Source: an uncultured Bacteroidales bacterium (GTDB lineage Bacteria; Bacteroidota; Bacteroidia; Bacteroidales; Bacteroidaceae). From it: a stretch of DNA of 64,000 bases. Positions 27,505 to 36,177 of this stretch are shown here, piece by piece. The stretch spans positions 1-64,000 of the forward strand of contig CACZXN010000008.1 in assembly GCA_902785075.1 (NCBI GenBank), in the 5' to 3' direction. Position 1 is the first letter of the stretch; each line of letters opens with the position of its first letter. The notes below the pieces were generated by a model, which ran no database searches, was not told the DNA's origin, and saw only the letters and a program-made list of their open reading frames with translations. The position numbers were made by a program, and so were the translations under genes.

Positions 27505-28800
27505 ATGAAAAAGATTCTGTTAGGCATTATAGGATTTATTGGACTTGTAATTCCAATTCAAGCCCAGACAGTGTATGTTTGCAAAGGTTTTAACTACACC
27601 AAATATCAAGTTACATCGATAGGTGATATTACATTTGATGCATCAAAGATGACGATGTCGATTGCTGGTGAGGAGTTGGAAATATCAGAGATTGACAGTA
27701 TCACTTTCGAAGAACCTCGATATGACCGGATTCGCATTGTTTATAATGGAACAACTGCAGCTGTGACTATTCCAACGTCGTTTTCAGGGGTTACATGCAC
27801 GAGCGGAAATAGCTCTCATGTTGTTATCAACAGCACGAATACATCTCAAGAGTTTCCTTATTACCTTGAGGGAAGTTCATCGAATGGTTCGCTTACCATC
27901 AATGGAGAATACAAACTGTCTGTTATTCTAGGTGGCGTTAACTTGACAAGCGGAAAAGGTGCAGCTATCGATATAGAATGTGGAAAACGTATCGATTTCA
28001 TTTTACCAGAGGGAACTACTAATACCCTTTCTGATTATGCTGGAGGAACACAAAAGGCTGCCCTCTATACCAAAGGACATGCTGAGTTTAAGGGGGCTGG
28101 TACTCTTAATGTGACGGGCAATGTGAAACACGCAATTGCAGCAAAGGAATACATAGAATTAAAAGGTTCTTTGGGAACTATCAATGTTCTTGGAGCAAAA
28201 AGCGATGGAATTCATTGCGGTAAGGGTGAAAAAGGAAATACAGAAGATAATATCTTCCGCATGAATGGAGGAACGGTTAATATCTCCAATTGTGGAAGTG
28301 ATTGTATTGATTCCGATGATTATGGAAATGTGAAGATAAAAGGTGGTAACCTTACCCTTAATGTGTCGCAAACAGACGGATCTGGAATTAAATGTGACAG
28401 CTTATTCTCCATGTCAGATGGAAATGTCACAATTGCTGTAAGTGGTGATATTTCAAATGGTATTCGTACATCTTATAGGGGAACATTCTCTGGAGGAAAG
28501 ATTACTGGAACGGTCTCAGCCAATGGCTCTAGAGGTATTAGGGGTAAGAAAGCCTCTAATACGGATGATACCACAAAGAACGGAGGGTTCCTTGATTTTA
28601 CGGGGACAAATATTACATTAGTTGTTAGTGGTGGTACTTATACCAAAGACAACTCAAAGTGCTATGGTATCAAGGCTGACCAAACCCTAAATCAGACAGC
28701 AGGTGATATCACGATCACAGTATCAAATTCTGCCGCTTCTGGTATTAAGGCTGGTACAGATACTTGGACAGGAGGAACACGTAACGGAGCATCTAAGTAA
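27505..28800 (+). CDS. Cthe_2159-like right-handed beta-helix carbohydrate-binding protein
   Basis: The start at 27505 is preferred over an upstream ATG at 27469 because it gives a signal peptide (IPIQAQT). The 431-residue product contains an N-terminal IGDITFDASKMTMSI domain similar to that of the preceding dockerin protein, followed by parallel beta-helix turns with the family marks SDGIHC, GSDCIDSDDYGN, DGSGIKCD and GSRGIRGKK. The family is named after Cthe_2159 from Clostridium thermocellum, which binds cellulose and acidic sugars and calcium. It probably sits at the cell surface. pyrH starts only 9 bp after it. Confidence 0.8.
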   Translation: MKKILLGIIGFIGLVIPIQAQTVYVCKGFNYTKYQVTSIGDITFDASKMTMSIAGEELEISEIDSITFEEPRYDRIRIVYNGTTAAVTIPTSFSGVTCTSGNSSHVVINSTNTSQEFPYYLEGSSSNGSLTINGEYKLSVILGGVNLTSGKGAAIDIECGKRIDFILPEGTTNTLSDYAGGTQKAALYTKGHAEFKGAGTLNVTGNVKHAIAAKEYIELKGSLGTINVLGAKSDGIHCGKGEKGNTEDNIFRMNGGTVNISNCGSDCIDSDDYGNVKIKGGNLTLNVSQTDGSGIKCDSLFSMSDGNVTIAVSGDISNGIRTSYRGTFSGGKITGTVSANGSRGIRGKKASNTDDTTKNGGFLDFTGTNITLVVSGGTYTKDNSKCYGIKADQTLNQTAGDITITVSNSAASGIKAGTDTWTGGTRNGASK

Positions 28801-28809
28801 ATAACAAAT

Positions 28810-29517
28810 ATGAGATTCAAAAGAATATTGTTGAAGCTCAGCGGAGAAAGTCTGATGGGCGAACAAGGTTATGGAATAGACATTAATCGTCTGAATGATT
28901 ATGCACGCCAGGTGAAAGAGATTCACGATTTAGGCGTCCAGATTAGTATTGTGATAGGTGGAGGTAATATCTTCCGTGGCCTAAGTGGTGCAGGCAAAGG
29001 ATTCGACCGTGTAAAAGGTGACCAAATGGGTATGTGTGCCACAGTAATCAACTCATTAGCCTTGAGCAGTGCATTAGGTGCTGTTGGATGCAAGAGCCGA
29101 GTACTTACCGCTATCCGTATGGAGCCTATTGGTGAGTTTTACACCAAATGGAAAGCCATTGAGGCTATGGAGAATGGTGAGGTTGTTATCTGCTCTGCTG
29201 GAACAGGAAATCCTTATTTCACTACAGATACAGGAAGTAGTTTGCGAGGCATTGAAATCGAAGCTGATGTCATGCTCAAGGGTACGCGTGTTGATGGTGT
29301 CTACACAGCCGATCCCGAGAAAGACCCTACAGCAACCAAGTTCATAGATATCACCTATAGTGAAGTGCTCACGCGTGGGTTGAAGGTGATGGATCTCACG
29401 GCCATCTGTATGTGTCAGGATAATAACCTGCCAATCTATGTGTTCAACATGGATGTTGTCGGCAACCTTAAAAAAGTAATAGAAGGAGAAAATATTGGCA
29501 CTCTAGTGCACAAATAA
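28810..29517 (+). CDS. pyrH: Uridylate kinase (UMP kinase)
   Basis: The 235-residue amino-acid-kinase-fold protein has LLKLSGESLMG at the start, VIGGGNIFRG, GDQMGMCATVINSLAL and the late DLTAICMCQDNNLPIYVFN, all typical of bacterial PyrH. It phosphorylates UMP to UDP. It begins 9 bp after the beta-helix gene, so it may be read through from the surface cluster or have an internal promoter. Confidence 0.95.
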   Translation: MRFKRILLKLSGESLMGEQGYGIDINRLNDYARQVKEIHDLGVQISIVIGGGNIFRGLSGAGKGFDRVKGDQMGMCATVINSLALSSALGAVGCKSRVLTAIRMEPIGEFYTKWKAIEAMENGEVVICSAGTGNPYFTTDTGSSLRGIEIEADVMLKGTRVDGVYTADPEKDPTATKFIDITYSEVLTRGLKVMDLTAICMCQDNNLPIYVFNMDVVGNLKKVIEGENIGTLVHK

Positions 29518-29520
29518 CCC

Positions 29521-29566
29521 AGAGGTCCTATAGGTCTCATAAGACTCATAGGACTGATTGGTCTTA
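29521..29566. repeat. Short degenerate repeats of AGGTCCTAT/AAGACTCAT type
   Basis: The gap between pyrH and metG consists of near-repeats: AGGTCCTAT, AGGTCTCAT, AAGACTCAT, AGGACTGATTGGTCT. They resemble the low-complexity intergenic filler seen elsewhere in the window (34.9, 45.3, 58.4 kb). No function is assigned. Confidence 0.5.
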
Positions 29567-29581
29567 AATAATTAGTAAAGA

Positions 29582-31630
29582 ATGAAAAGAACATTAGTAA
29601 CATCAGCGCTTCCCTATGCAAATGGTCCTGTACACATTGGCCATCTTGCTGGGGTATATGTGCCAGCAGATATTTATGTACGCTATTTGCGTTTGAAGGG
29701 TAAGGATGTCCTTTTTGTCGGTGGAAGCGACGAACATGGTGTTCCTGTAACCATCCGTGCACGCAAAGAAGGATGTACGCCACAAGATGTAGTCGACCGA
29801 TATCATAATATCATCAAGAAGTCGTTTGAGGATTTTGGCATTTCGTTCGATGTTTATAGCCGTACAACCTCCAAGACGCATCATCAGTTTGCATCCGACT
29901 TTTTCAAGAAACTTTACGATGAAGGAAAGTTCATTGCTATTGAGAGTGAGCAATATTACGATGAGCAGTCGGGCGAGTTCCTTACCGATCGTAACATCCG
30001 TGGCGAATGTCCCAAGTGCCATGCACCTGAAGCATATGGAGATCAGTGTGAGAAATGTGGTAGCACCCTCTCTCCTGAGGAACTTATCAACCCATACAAT
30101 GCAGTGACAGGCAATCCACTTGTGAAGAAAAGTACAAAGCATTGGTACCTTCCTCTTGATCAGTACCAACCTTGGTTGGAAAAGTGGATTCTTCAGGAAC
30201 ATAAAGAGTGGCGTCCTAATGTCTATGGTCAGTGTAAGAGTTGGTTAGATGGTGGTTTGAAGCCACGTGCCGTCACTCGTGACCTCAATTGGGGTATCCC
30301 TGTTCCGATTGAGGGAGCAGAAGGAAAAGTCCTCTATGTTTGGTTTGATGCCCCAATAGGATACATCAGTAATACCAAGGAACTCTGTGAGGCTAACCCA
30401 GAGAAATATGGAACGTGGCAGCAGTGGTGGCAAGACCCTGAGAGTCGTCTCATCCATTTCATTGGTAAGGATAATATTGTGTTCCATTGCATCGTATTCC
30501 CATCGATGCTGAAGGCACATGGTGACTACATCCTTCCCGACAACGTACCTTCAAACGAGTTTCTGAACCTCGAAGGCAATAAGATTTCTACCTCTAAGAA
30601 CTATGCAGTATGGCTCAATGAGTATTTGGAGGAACTTCCCAATCGTCAGGACGAATTGCGTTATGTTCTCACGGCTAATGCTCCAGAAACCAAAGATAAC
30701 GACTTTACATGGGCAGACTTCCAGGCACGTTGTAACAACGAGTTGGTAGCGGTTTATGGTAATTTTGTCAATCGTGCGCTTCAGCTTACAAAGAAATACT
30801 ACAATAGTATTGTTCCTGAGTGTGGCGAACTTACAGATACTGATCGCGAAGCCCTTGCAGAATTTGCTCAGGTTAAAGAGCGTGTTGAGACTCTGCTTGA
30901 GGATTTCAAGTTCCGTGATGCACAGAAAGAGGCGATGAATCTTGCCCGTATCGGAAACAAGTATATCGCTGACGAGGAACCTTGGAAAGTTATCAAAACC
31001 GATCCAGAGCGTGTAAAAACCGTTATTTATATTTCCTTGCAGCTCACAGCAAACCTCGCTATCGCTTTTGAGCCGTTCCTACCATTCTCATCTGCACGTT
31101 TGCGTCAGATGATCTGTATGGATACCCTCAACTGGGAAGACCTCGGCAAAACCGATCTGCTGCCTGCGGGTAAGCAACTTGGCGAACCATCACTTCTCTT
31201 TTCTAAGATTGAAGATGAGACCATCCGTCAGCAAATTGACAAGCTTGAGGCTACCATTCGTGCTAACGAAGCTGCGAATGCAAAGGCAGAGCCTGTCAAG
31301 CCTACAATAGTTTACGATGATTTCCAAAAGCTCGATATCCGTGTAGGTACGGTTCTTGAATGCGAACGTGTTCCGAAGATGAAGAAGCTTTTGAAGTTCC
31401 TTATCGATGATGGACTCGAAAAGCGTACAATCGTTTCTGGTATTGCTCAATGGTATGAGCCAGAACAGTTGAAGGGCAAGCAAGTGTTGTTTATCGCAAA
31501 CTTGGCACCTCGCGAGTTCAAGAACGGCCTCGTAAGTGAAGGAATGATATTGTCTGCAGAGAATTACGACGGCACCATCAGCGTTACCACAGTAGAGCAT
31601 GAAGTGAAAGCAGGAAGCCAGGTAAGCTAA
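29582..31630 (+). CDS. metG: Methionyl-tRNA synthetase
   Basis: The 682-residue class I synthetase has the HIGH motif as GPVHIGHL (residues 15-22), a four-cysteine zinc knuckle [17 protein letters not shown], the KMSKS loop as NKISTSKN, and a C-terminal tRNA-binding (EMAP-like) domain from about 575 ([18 protein letters not shown]). This is the long dimeric form. It charges initiator and elongator tRNA-Met. Confidence 0.96.
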   Translation: MKRTLVTSALPYANGPVHIGHLAGVYVPADIYVRYLRLKGKDVLFVGGSDEHGVPVTIRARKEGCTPQDVVDRYHNIIKKSFEDFGISFDVYSRTTSKTHHQFASDFFKKLYDEGKFIAIESEQYYDEQSGEFLTDRNIRGECPKCHAPEAYGDQCEKCGSTLSPEELINPYNAVTGNPLVKKSTKHWYLPLDQYQPWLEKWILQEHKEWRPNVYGQCKSWLDGGLKPRAVTRDLNWGIPVPIEGAEGKVLYVWFDAPIGYISNTKELCEANPEKYGTWQQWWQDPESRLIHFIGKDNIVFHCIVFPSMLKAHGDYILPDNVPSNEFLNLEGNKISTSKNYAVWLNEYLEELPNRQDELRYVLTANAPETKDNDFTWADFQARCNNELVAVYGNFVNRALQLTKKYYNSIVPECGELTDTDREALAEFAQVKERVETLLEDFKFRDAQKEAMNLARIGNKYIADEEPWKVIKTDPERVKTVIYISLQLTANLAIAFEPFLPFSSARLRQMICMDTLNWEDLGKTDLLPAGKQLGEPSLLFSKIEDETIRQQIDKLEATIRANEAANAKAEPVKPTIVYDDFQKLDIRVGTVLECERVPKMKKLLKFLIDDGLEKRTIVSGIAQWYEPEQLKGKQVLFIANLAPREFKNGLVSEGMILSAENYDGTISVTTVEHEVKAGSQVS

Positions 31631-31696
31631 CTGTCAGTTTCCTTTTGACTCTACGTCTTTATAGTTTTACGGCTCTTAATATTTCAACTTTTCATC

Positions 31697-32071
31697 ATGG
31701 AATATCAACATGAATTGTCCTTGAAGGTGCGTGATTACGAATGCGACCTTCAAGGCATTGTTAACAATGCAAACTATCAGCACTACCTCGAGCATGCTCG
31801 CCATGAGTTTCTGCTCTCGTTAGGAGTGAGTTTTGCCCAACTTCACGCACAAGGCATCGATGCAGTAGTCTCAGCCATTACCATGCGGTTTAAGACTCCA
31901 TTGAAGAGTGGTGATGAGTTTGTTGTCAAATCGCGTTATGTCCACGATCGGTTCAAGTATATCTTCTATCAGGATATTTATCGTAAGAGCGATATGAAAC
32001 TAGCCCTTAAAGGCGTAGTCGATACTGTTTGTGTAGTAAATGGCGAGTTGAGCGAAATGGATATTCTATGA
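31697..32071 (+). CDS. Hotdog-fold acyl-CoA thioesterase (4HBT family)
   Basis: This 124-residue hotdog protein has the YbgC/4HBT signature RDYECDLQGIVNNANYQHYLEHAR, in which the catalytic Asp and the Asn/Tyr are visible. It should hydrolyse short acyl-CoA or acyl-ACP thioesters. Its stop codon overlaps the dprA start (ATGA-type junction), implying translational coupling. Confidence 0.88.
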   Translation: MEYQHELSLKVRDYECDLQGIVNNANYQHYLEHARHEFLLSLGVSFAQLHAQGIDAVVSAITMRFKTPLKSGDEFVVKSRYVHDRFKYIFYQDIYRKSDMKLALKGVVDTVCVVNGELSEMDIL

Positions 32072-33192
32072 TGTCACAAGAAATCATCTGCTCAATTGCG
32101 CTGTCCAATTTGCCTCATGTTGGTCTTGTCACAGCTAAGCGTCTCTATGAAGAGGTAGGGTCGGCTGTAAGTATTTTCGAGCATCGCAAGCATATTACCG
32201 ATCTCATTCCCGATGCGACTCCTCAGTTGCAAGAGGCTTTCGACCATTGCGATGATGCGCTGAAGTTGGCAGAGAAAGAGTATGAGTATATTGAGAAGAA
32301 GCATATCAAGGCTTATCCGATGAACAGCCCTCAGTATCCTCAGAGGCTTTTGGAGTGCAACGATGCACCTTTAGTCCTGTTTTTCTGTGGCAAAGCCGAT
32401 CTCAATTGTCAGCATGTTGTCAATATCATTGGGACTCGTCGTTGTACGCAATATGGAAAGGACATCTGTCGGGAGTTCGTTGCTGACTTGAAACGTGAAT
32501 GCCCCGACATGCTGATTGTGAGTGGATTGGCTTACGGCATTGATATTCATGCCCATCGGGCAGCTGTGCAGAATGGGTTGACCACTGTTGGCGTTTTGGC
32601 TCATGGACTCGATCGCATTTATCCGGCTCTTCATCGCCCAACAGCTGTGAAGATGACCGAAAACGGAGGTTTGTTGACTGAATATCTCAGCGGTACAACA
32701 CCTGAAAAAATCAATTTCGTGCGTCGCAATCGTATTGTGGCTGGTATTTCCGATGCAACAATTGTAGTGGAGAGTGCTGAACATGGTGGTGCACTCATCA
32801 CAGCCGAGTTGGCTTCCACATACAATCGTGATGTATTTGCCTTTCCTGGTCGTATTTCCGATGAATTCAGTGAGGGGTGTAACAAATTGATAGCACGCCA
32901 GAAGGCCACGATGATGCTGAATGCTGACGAGTTTCTGAAGGCGATGAATTGGAAGCAATCGAGTTCTGTTAAGGACGAATATACGCAGCAATCGCTTTTC
33001 CCAGAGCTGTCACCCAATGAGGCAGCCATCGTAGATGTTTTGCGTAACAGTGATAGCAAGCAGATCAATCAGATTGTTGTGGAAACGGGGCTGAATTTCC
33101 AGATTGTTAGTAGCAGTTTGTATGAATTAGAATATAAAGGTGTGGTTGCCTTGTTGGGTGGCGCAAGATACCGACTGATTATTCCTTGTTAG
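32068..33192 (+). CDS. dprA: DNA-processing protein DprA
   Basis: The 374-residue protein has an N-terminal HhH/SAM-like region, the DprA Rossmann domain with IIGTRRCTQYGKDICREF and SGLAYGIDIHAHRAA, and a C-terminal winged helix. Two consecutive ATG codons occur at 32068 and 32071; the first overlaps the thioesterase stop. DprA loads RecA on incoming single-stranded DNA in natural transformation and is present even in species not known to be competent. Confidence 0.93.
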   Translation: MMSQEIICSIALSNLPHVGLVTAKRLYEEVGSAVSIFEHRKHITDLIPDATPQLQEAFDHCDDALKLAEKEYEYIEKKHIKAYPMNSPQYPQRLLECNDAPLVLFFCGKADLNCQHVVNIIGTRRCTQYGKDICREFVADLKRECPDMLIVSGLAYGIDIHAHRAAVQNGLTTVGVLAHGLDRIYPALHRPTAVKMTENGGLLTEYLSGTTPEKINFVRRNRIVAGISDATIVVESAEHGGALITAELASTYNRDVFAFPGRISDEFSEGCNKLIARQKATMMLNADEFLKAMNWKQSSSVKDEYTQQSLFPELSPNEAAIVDVLRNSDSKQINQIVVETGLNFQIVSSSLYELEYKGVVALLGGARYRLIIPC

Positions 33193-33253
33193 CACCATTT
33201 CTCTTCATATATTTATTGATTATCTTTTCTCGTATCAGTTTATACATTTTATA

Positions 33254-34090
33254 ATGGCCATTGAACGAACAAAAATATGGGTGTTGGTTGTTATCCTCAC
33301 CCTTTGCAGTCAAGCTGTCTTGTCGGCTTGTTGTGAGAGTGATGAACCTGTACGCCACCCAGGTAAGGTTTCGGAAATTATTGAACGTGGCAAAGTGCTC
33401 GTTGGCACTACTGGCGATTATCGTCCGCTATCCTTCCGCGAACCCGAAACAGGTGAATATTGGGGATTTGGCATCGAAATTGCTCAGGAAATCGCCAAGC
33501 AGTTGGGCGTGAAAGTAGAGTTTGTTCAGACTTCATGGCCTACGTTGACTGCTGATGTCCTTGCCGAGCCTCAGAAGTTCGACTTTGCTATAGGAGGTAT
33601 CACCATCACTGATGCACGATGTGAGACCATGATGATGAGCGAAGGCTATCTTGCAAACGGCAAGACCATCCTCTGTAGGGCATCTGATAGTGAACGCTAC
33701 CAATCGTTGGTCGATATAGACAAGCCCGAAGTGCGTGTGATGGTCAATCCTGGTGGGCTGAACGAGAAGTTTGCCCATGAGAAACTCACACATGCTACGA
33801 TTGTTGTTCACCAGAAGAATGAGGAAATCCCCACGCTGGTAGCCGAAGGTGTGGCAGATGTGATGATAACAGAAATCACAGAGGCTCCTTATTATGTACG
33901 GACAGACACACGACTTGCGGCACCTCTGCTCAATGCGCCATTCACTCATGGCGAGATCGGTGTGTTGATGCCGAAAGGGCAGGAAGACCTTCTCGACTTT
34001 ATCAATGGCATCATACGTTGGATGAAATCAGATGGCTCACTTCGTCGTCTGCACGAAAAGTATGGCTTAGTGTATGCCCCGCAAAGGTAA
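33254..34090 (+). CDS. Periplasmic cyclohexadienyl dehydratase-like (PheC-type) solute-binding-fold lipoprotein
   Basis: This 278-residue protein has a lipobox-like signal (VLSAC, Cys26) and the family 3 solute-binding fold. It follows the PheC pattern closely: TTGDYRPLSFR (52-62), TSWPTL (93-98, Trp95), YLANGKTILC, NPGGLNEKFA (165-174), and the ITEITEAP segment with a Glu at the catalytic position. PheC enzymes convert prephenate or arogenate to phenylpyruvate or phenylalanine in the periplasm. The alternative is an amino-acid-binding protein of an ABC importer, but no permease or ATPase gene is next to it. Confidence 0.7.
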   Translation: MAIERTKIWVLVVILTLCSQAVLSACCESDEPVRHPGKVSEIIERGKVLVGTTGDYRPLSFREPETGEYWGFGIEIAQEIAKQLGVKVEFVQTSWPTLTADVLAEPQKFDFAIGGITITDARCETMMMSEGYLANGKTILCRASDSERYQSLVDIDKPEVRVMVNPGGLNEKFAHEKLTHATIVVHQKNEEIPTLVAEGVADVMITEITEAPYYVRTDTRLAAPLLNAPFTHGEIGVLMPKGQEDLLDFINGIIRWMKSDGSLRRLHEKYGLVYAPQR

Positions 34091-34264
34091 GTTGTTTTCG
34101 GCTTTCGATTCTGAATTAAAAATGCAGAAAAATATGAAATTCGCAAAGACCTAACATAAAAAGCCTCGAAAATGGCTTTGTGGATACTTGTGGTCGTGTT
34201 TTTGGTTCTCCAAAGACCTAAAAAGACCTAACTAAAACCTAACATAAACCTAACATGAATTTAC

Positions 34265-34338
34265 GATATCTCTCCCTAAAGGGGGTCGGGGGGCCATCTC
34301 CCCTCCATAGAGGGAGGGGTAAGGGGGTGGGTCTTTTA
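34265..34338. repeat. GC-rich CCCCTCC-ATAGA-GGGAGGGG dispersed repeat
   Basis: A G/C-rich imperfect palindrome, including CCCCTCCATAGAGGGAGGGG and then TAAGGGGGTGGGTCTT. A close relative lies inside the coding sequence of the anti-sigma-like gene at 59091-59123, with weaker relatives at 35291-35308 and 48346-48378. Confidence 0.7.
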
Positions 34339-34463
34339 GCTCTCAGCTTTCCCCCTTCCAATAACCCAGCATTATCCGAGCATAACCCACGCTTGCTTGT
34401 AGTAAACCGTCCCTTAATTTCTCAGCGAAGCTTGTTTACTCCCCAAATATAATATGATACATT

Positions 34464-34495
34464 AAAGACAGGAGAGCTGATGCCCTCCTGTCTTT
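34464..34495 (-). terminator. Hairpin downstream of the gene remnant
   Basis: Perfect 11-bp arms AAAGACAGGAG and CTCCTGTCTTT with a 10-nt loop, 38 bp downstream of the remnant's stop codon. The tail on the minus strand is short (TTTAATG), so termination would be weak. Confidence 0.55.
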
Positions 34496-34533
34496 CTCCT
34501 ACATTTCTTGAACCCTAACCCCTTAACCTTAAC

Positions 34534-34836
34534 TTACTTCACCCATACCTTCTTTCCATCCACAATGTTCAATCCCTTCTGGGGTGCATTGATGCATTGC
34601 CCTTGGAGGTTGAAGATACTTCCATTCTTTACGGTTTCAGTCATTATGTTTTCTGGAATGCCATCTGCGATTTCCTCAGGGAAGAAAGGGTCAGGATAGA
34701 ATTTAGGACTCTTATATTCCAATTTACCATCACGATAGAAGAGGTTGAGGTAGGTTTTGCGGTAAATCGCATCGCTAAGGGACAGGTGAATGGCATCTAT
34801 AACTTGTAACCCTATATTTGTTCTCGGCTGCAAATA
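34534..34836 (-). pseudogene. C-terminal remnant of a secreted protein
   Basis: The minus-strand reading ends in SIFNLQGQCINAPQKGLN and then VDGKKVWVK, the typical C-terminal tail (NLQGQ...GLYI..GKKV..K) of secreted Prevotella and Bacteroides proteins. Upstream residues (FYRDGKLEYKSPKFYPDP) look protein-like, but there is no signal peptide or sensible start; the open frame fades at about 34836. I read it as the last third of a decayed gene. The parent family is not recognisable. Confidence 0.6.
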
Positions 34837-34948
34837 TAACATATATAAATAAATCGGTAGAAGGTCTTGGAAAAATTGCAAAAAATGAAAAAGTGAGTTC
34901 ACCGATTATCAACTGTCAACTATCAACTATCAACTGTCAATTGTCAAT

Positions 34949-34992
34949 ATGTTGGTGTTATGTTGACCTTATGTTGGTGTTATGTTGACCTC
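34949..34992. repeat. Tandem duplication of a 22-bp unit
   Basis: Two adjacent 22-bp units, 34949-34970 and 34971-34992, differ by one base (final T or C). Each unit contains ATGTTGGTGTT followed by ATGTTGACCT. The duplication follows a run of TATCAACTGTCAA-like words. Confidence 0.85.
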
Positions 34993-35254
34993 TATAGTTA
35001 GTCACCTTAATGTCTATATATAGTCAACAAGAGGTAAAGAAGAAGTAAGTAGGAGGTAAGATTGAGTAGAATTACAATTCTGTTTTCTGTTTATTGTTAT
35101 TGAACTCTTTAACCGAGTCTCTGAAAGGTGGGATAACTCATTCGAGGGTGCAAGTGTGCATTTTTTAGCTCGCAAAGTGTGCATGAAGGTGACAATTGCT
35201 ACACCTTATGACGCTACATGTGCAAAATAATGGGTTCTTGCCCACTTTTTTTTG

Positions 35255-35262
35255 TATCTTTG
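35255..35262 (+). promoter_or_regulatory. -7 element of the etfBA-acyl-CoA dehydrogenase operon
   Basis: TATCTTTG fits TAnnTTTG. It leaves a leader of about 110 nt, including a TCCCCTTTAGGGGGA hairpin and TAAATAGT repeats, before etfB. Confidence 0.6.
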
Positions 35263-35375
35263 CAAGCGAAAACGCAAAAGCTGGCTCCTCCGATCCCCTT
35301 TAGGGGGAGAAATCGTAAATAAACCAAATAGTCAATAAATAGTAAATAGTATATTATTAAATAGTAAATTAGAAG

Positions 35376-36176
35376 ATGCTTAAGATTATTGTATTAGCAA
35401 AGCAGGTTCCTGACACACGCAATGTAGGTCCTGAAGCTATGACACCAGAGGGAACTGTGAATCGTGCAGCTCTTCCTGCTGTGTTTAACCCAGAGGATTT
35501 GAATGCTCTGGAACAGGCTATCCGCCTGAAGGAGCAGAATCCTGGTTCTACCATCACGATGCTGACAATGGGTCTTCCGAAGGCTGCTGATGTGCTTCGT
35601 GAGGGTTTGTATCGTGGTGCCGATAACGGCATATTGCTGACTGATCGTGCACTTGGAGGTGCTGACACTTTGGCAACTAGCTACACTTTGGCTCAGGCCA
35701 TCAAGAAGGTGGGCGAGTACGACATCATCCTTTGTGGCCGTCAGGCTATCGACGGTGATACTGCTCAGGTGGGTCCTCAGGTGGCTGAGAAACTGGGATT
35801 GACTCAGATTACCTACACTGAAGAGATTCTGGAATGTACGAAGGACAAGATTGTTGCCCGTCGCCATATCGACGGAGGTGTTGAGACTGTAGAGGCTCCC
35901 CTGCCTATCGTTGTAACTGTGAACGGCAGTGCAGCTCCTTGCCGCAGCCGTAACGTAAAGCGTATCATGGCTAACAAGAAGGTTGAGTTCACCACATGGG
36001 GTGCTGCCGATATCGATGCCGATCCTACTCAGATTGGTAAGGCAGGAAGTCCGACCAATGTAAAGGCTGTGAAGAGCATCGTGTTCAAGGCGAAGGAAAC
36101 CAAGACTTTGACGAGCAGCGATGAGGATATCAATAACTTAATGAAGGAACTAATTGAAAGCAACACAATCGGATAG
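35376..36176 (+). CDS. etfB: Electron transfer flavoprotein subunit beta
   Basis: The 266-residue protein begins with LKIIVLAKQVPDTRNVG and contains TMGLPKAADVLREGLYRGAD and CGRQAIDGDTAQVGPQVAEKLG, the AMP/FAD-binding pattern of EtfB. It pairs with EtfA to carry electrons from the acyl-CoA dehydrogenase encoded two genes downstream. etfA starts 1 bp after its stop codon. Codon use here is clearly more GC-rich than in the left 10 kb. Confidence 0.94.
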   Translation: MLKIIVLAKQVPDTRNVGPEAMTPEGTVNRAALPAVFNPEDLNALEQAIRLKEQNPGSTITMLTMGLPKAADVLREGLYRGADNGILLTDRALGGADTLATSYTLAQAIKKVGEYDIILCGRQAIDGDTAQVGPQVAEKLGLTQITYTEEILECTKDKIVARRHIDGGVETVEAPLPIVVTVNGSAAPCRSRNVKRIMANKKVEFTTWGAADIDADPTQIGKAGSPTNVKAVKSIVFKAKETKTLTSSDEDINNLMKELIESNTIG

Positions 36177-36177
36177 T

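Larger units (their letters stand above)
34091..35375. other. Repeat-rich intergenic region with one gene remnant
   Basis: There is no intact gene in these 1.3 kb. The region holds CCTAACATAAA-type repeats (34142-34258), a GC-rich hairpin repeat (34265-34338), a hairpin (34464-34495), a minus-strand gene fragment (34534-34836), ATCAACTGTCA-type runs (34907-34948), a 22-bp direct repeat (34949-34992) and the etf promoter (35255-35262). The stretch 35000-35250 holds nothing I recognise. Confidence 0.7.

Noticed and set aside
34255..34452. 65-aa plus-strand reading frame
   Set aside because: It runs through a GC-rich noncoding repeat and has no protein-like features.
34949..34992. Two 22-bp repeats as a possible CRISPR or att site
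   Set aside because: They are directly adjacent without spacer and no integrase is nearby; simple tandem duplication.
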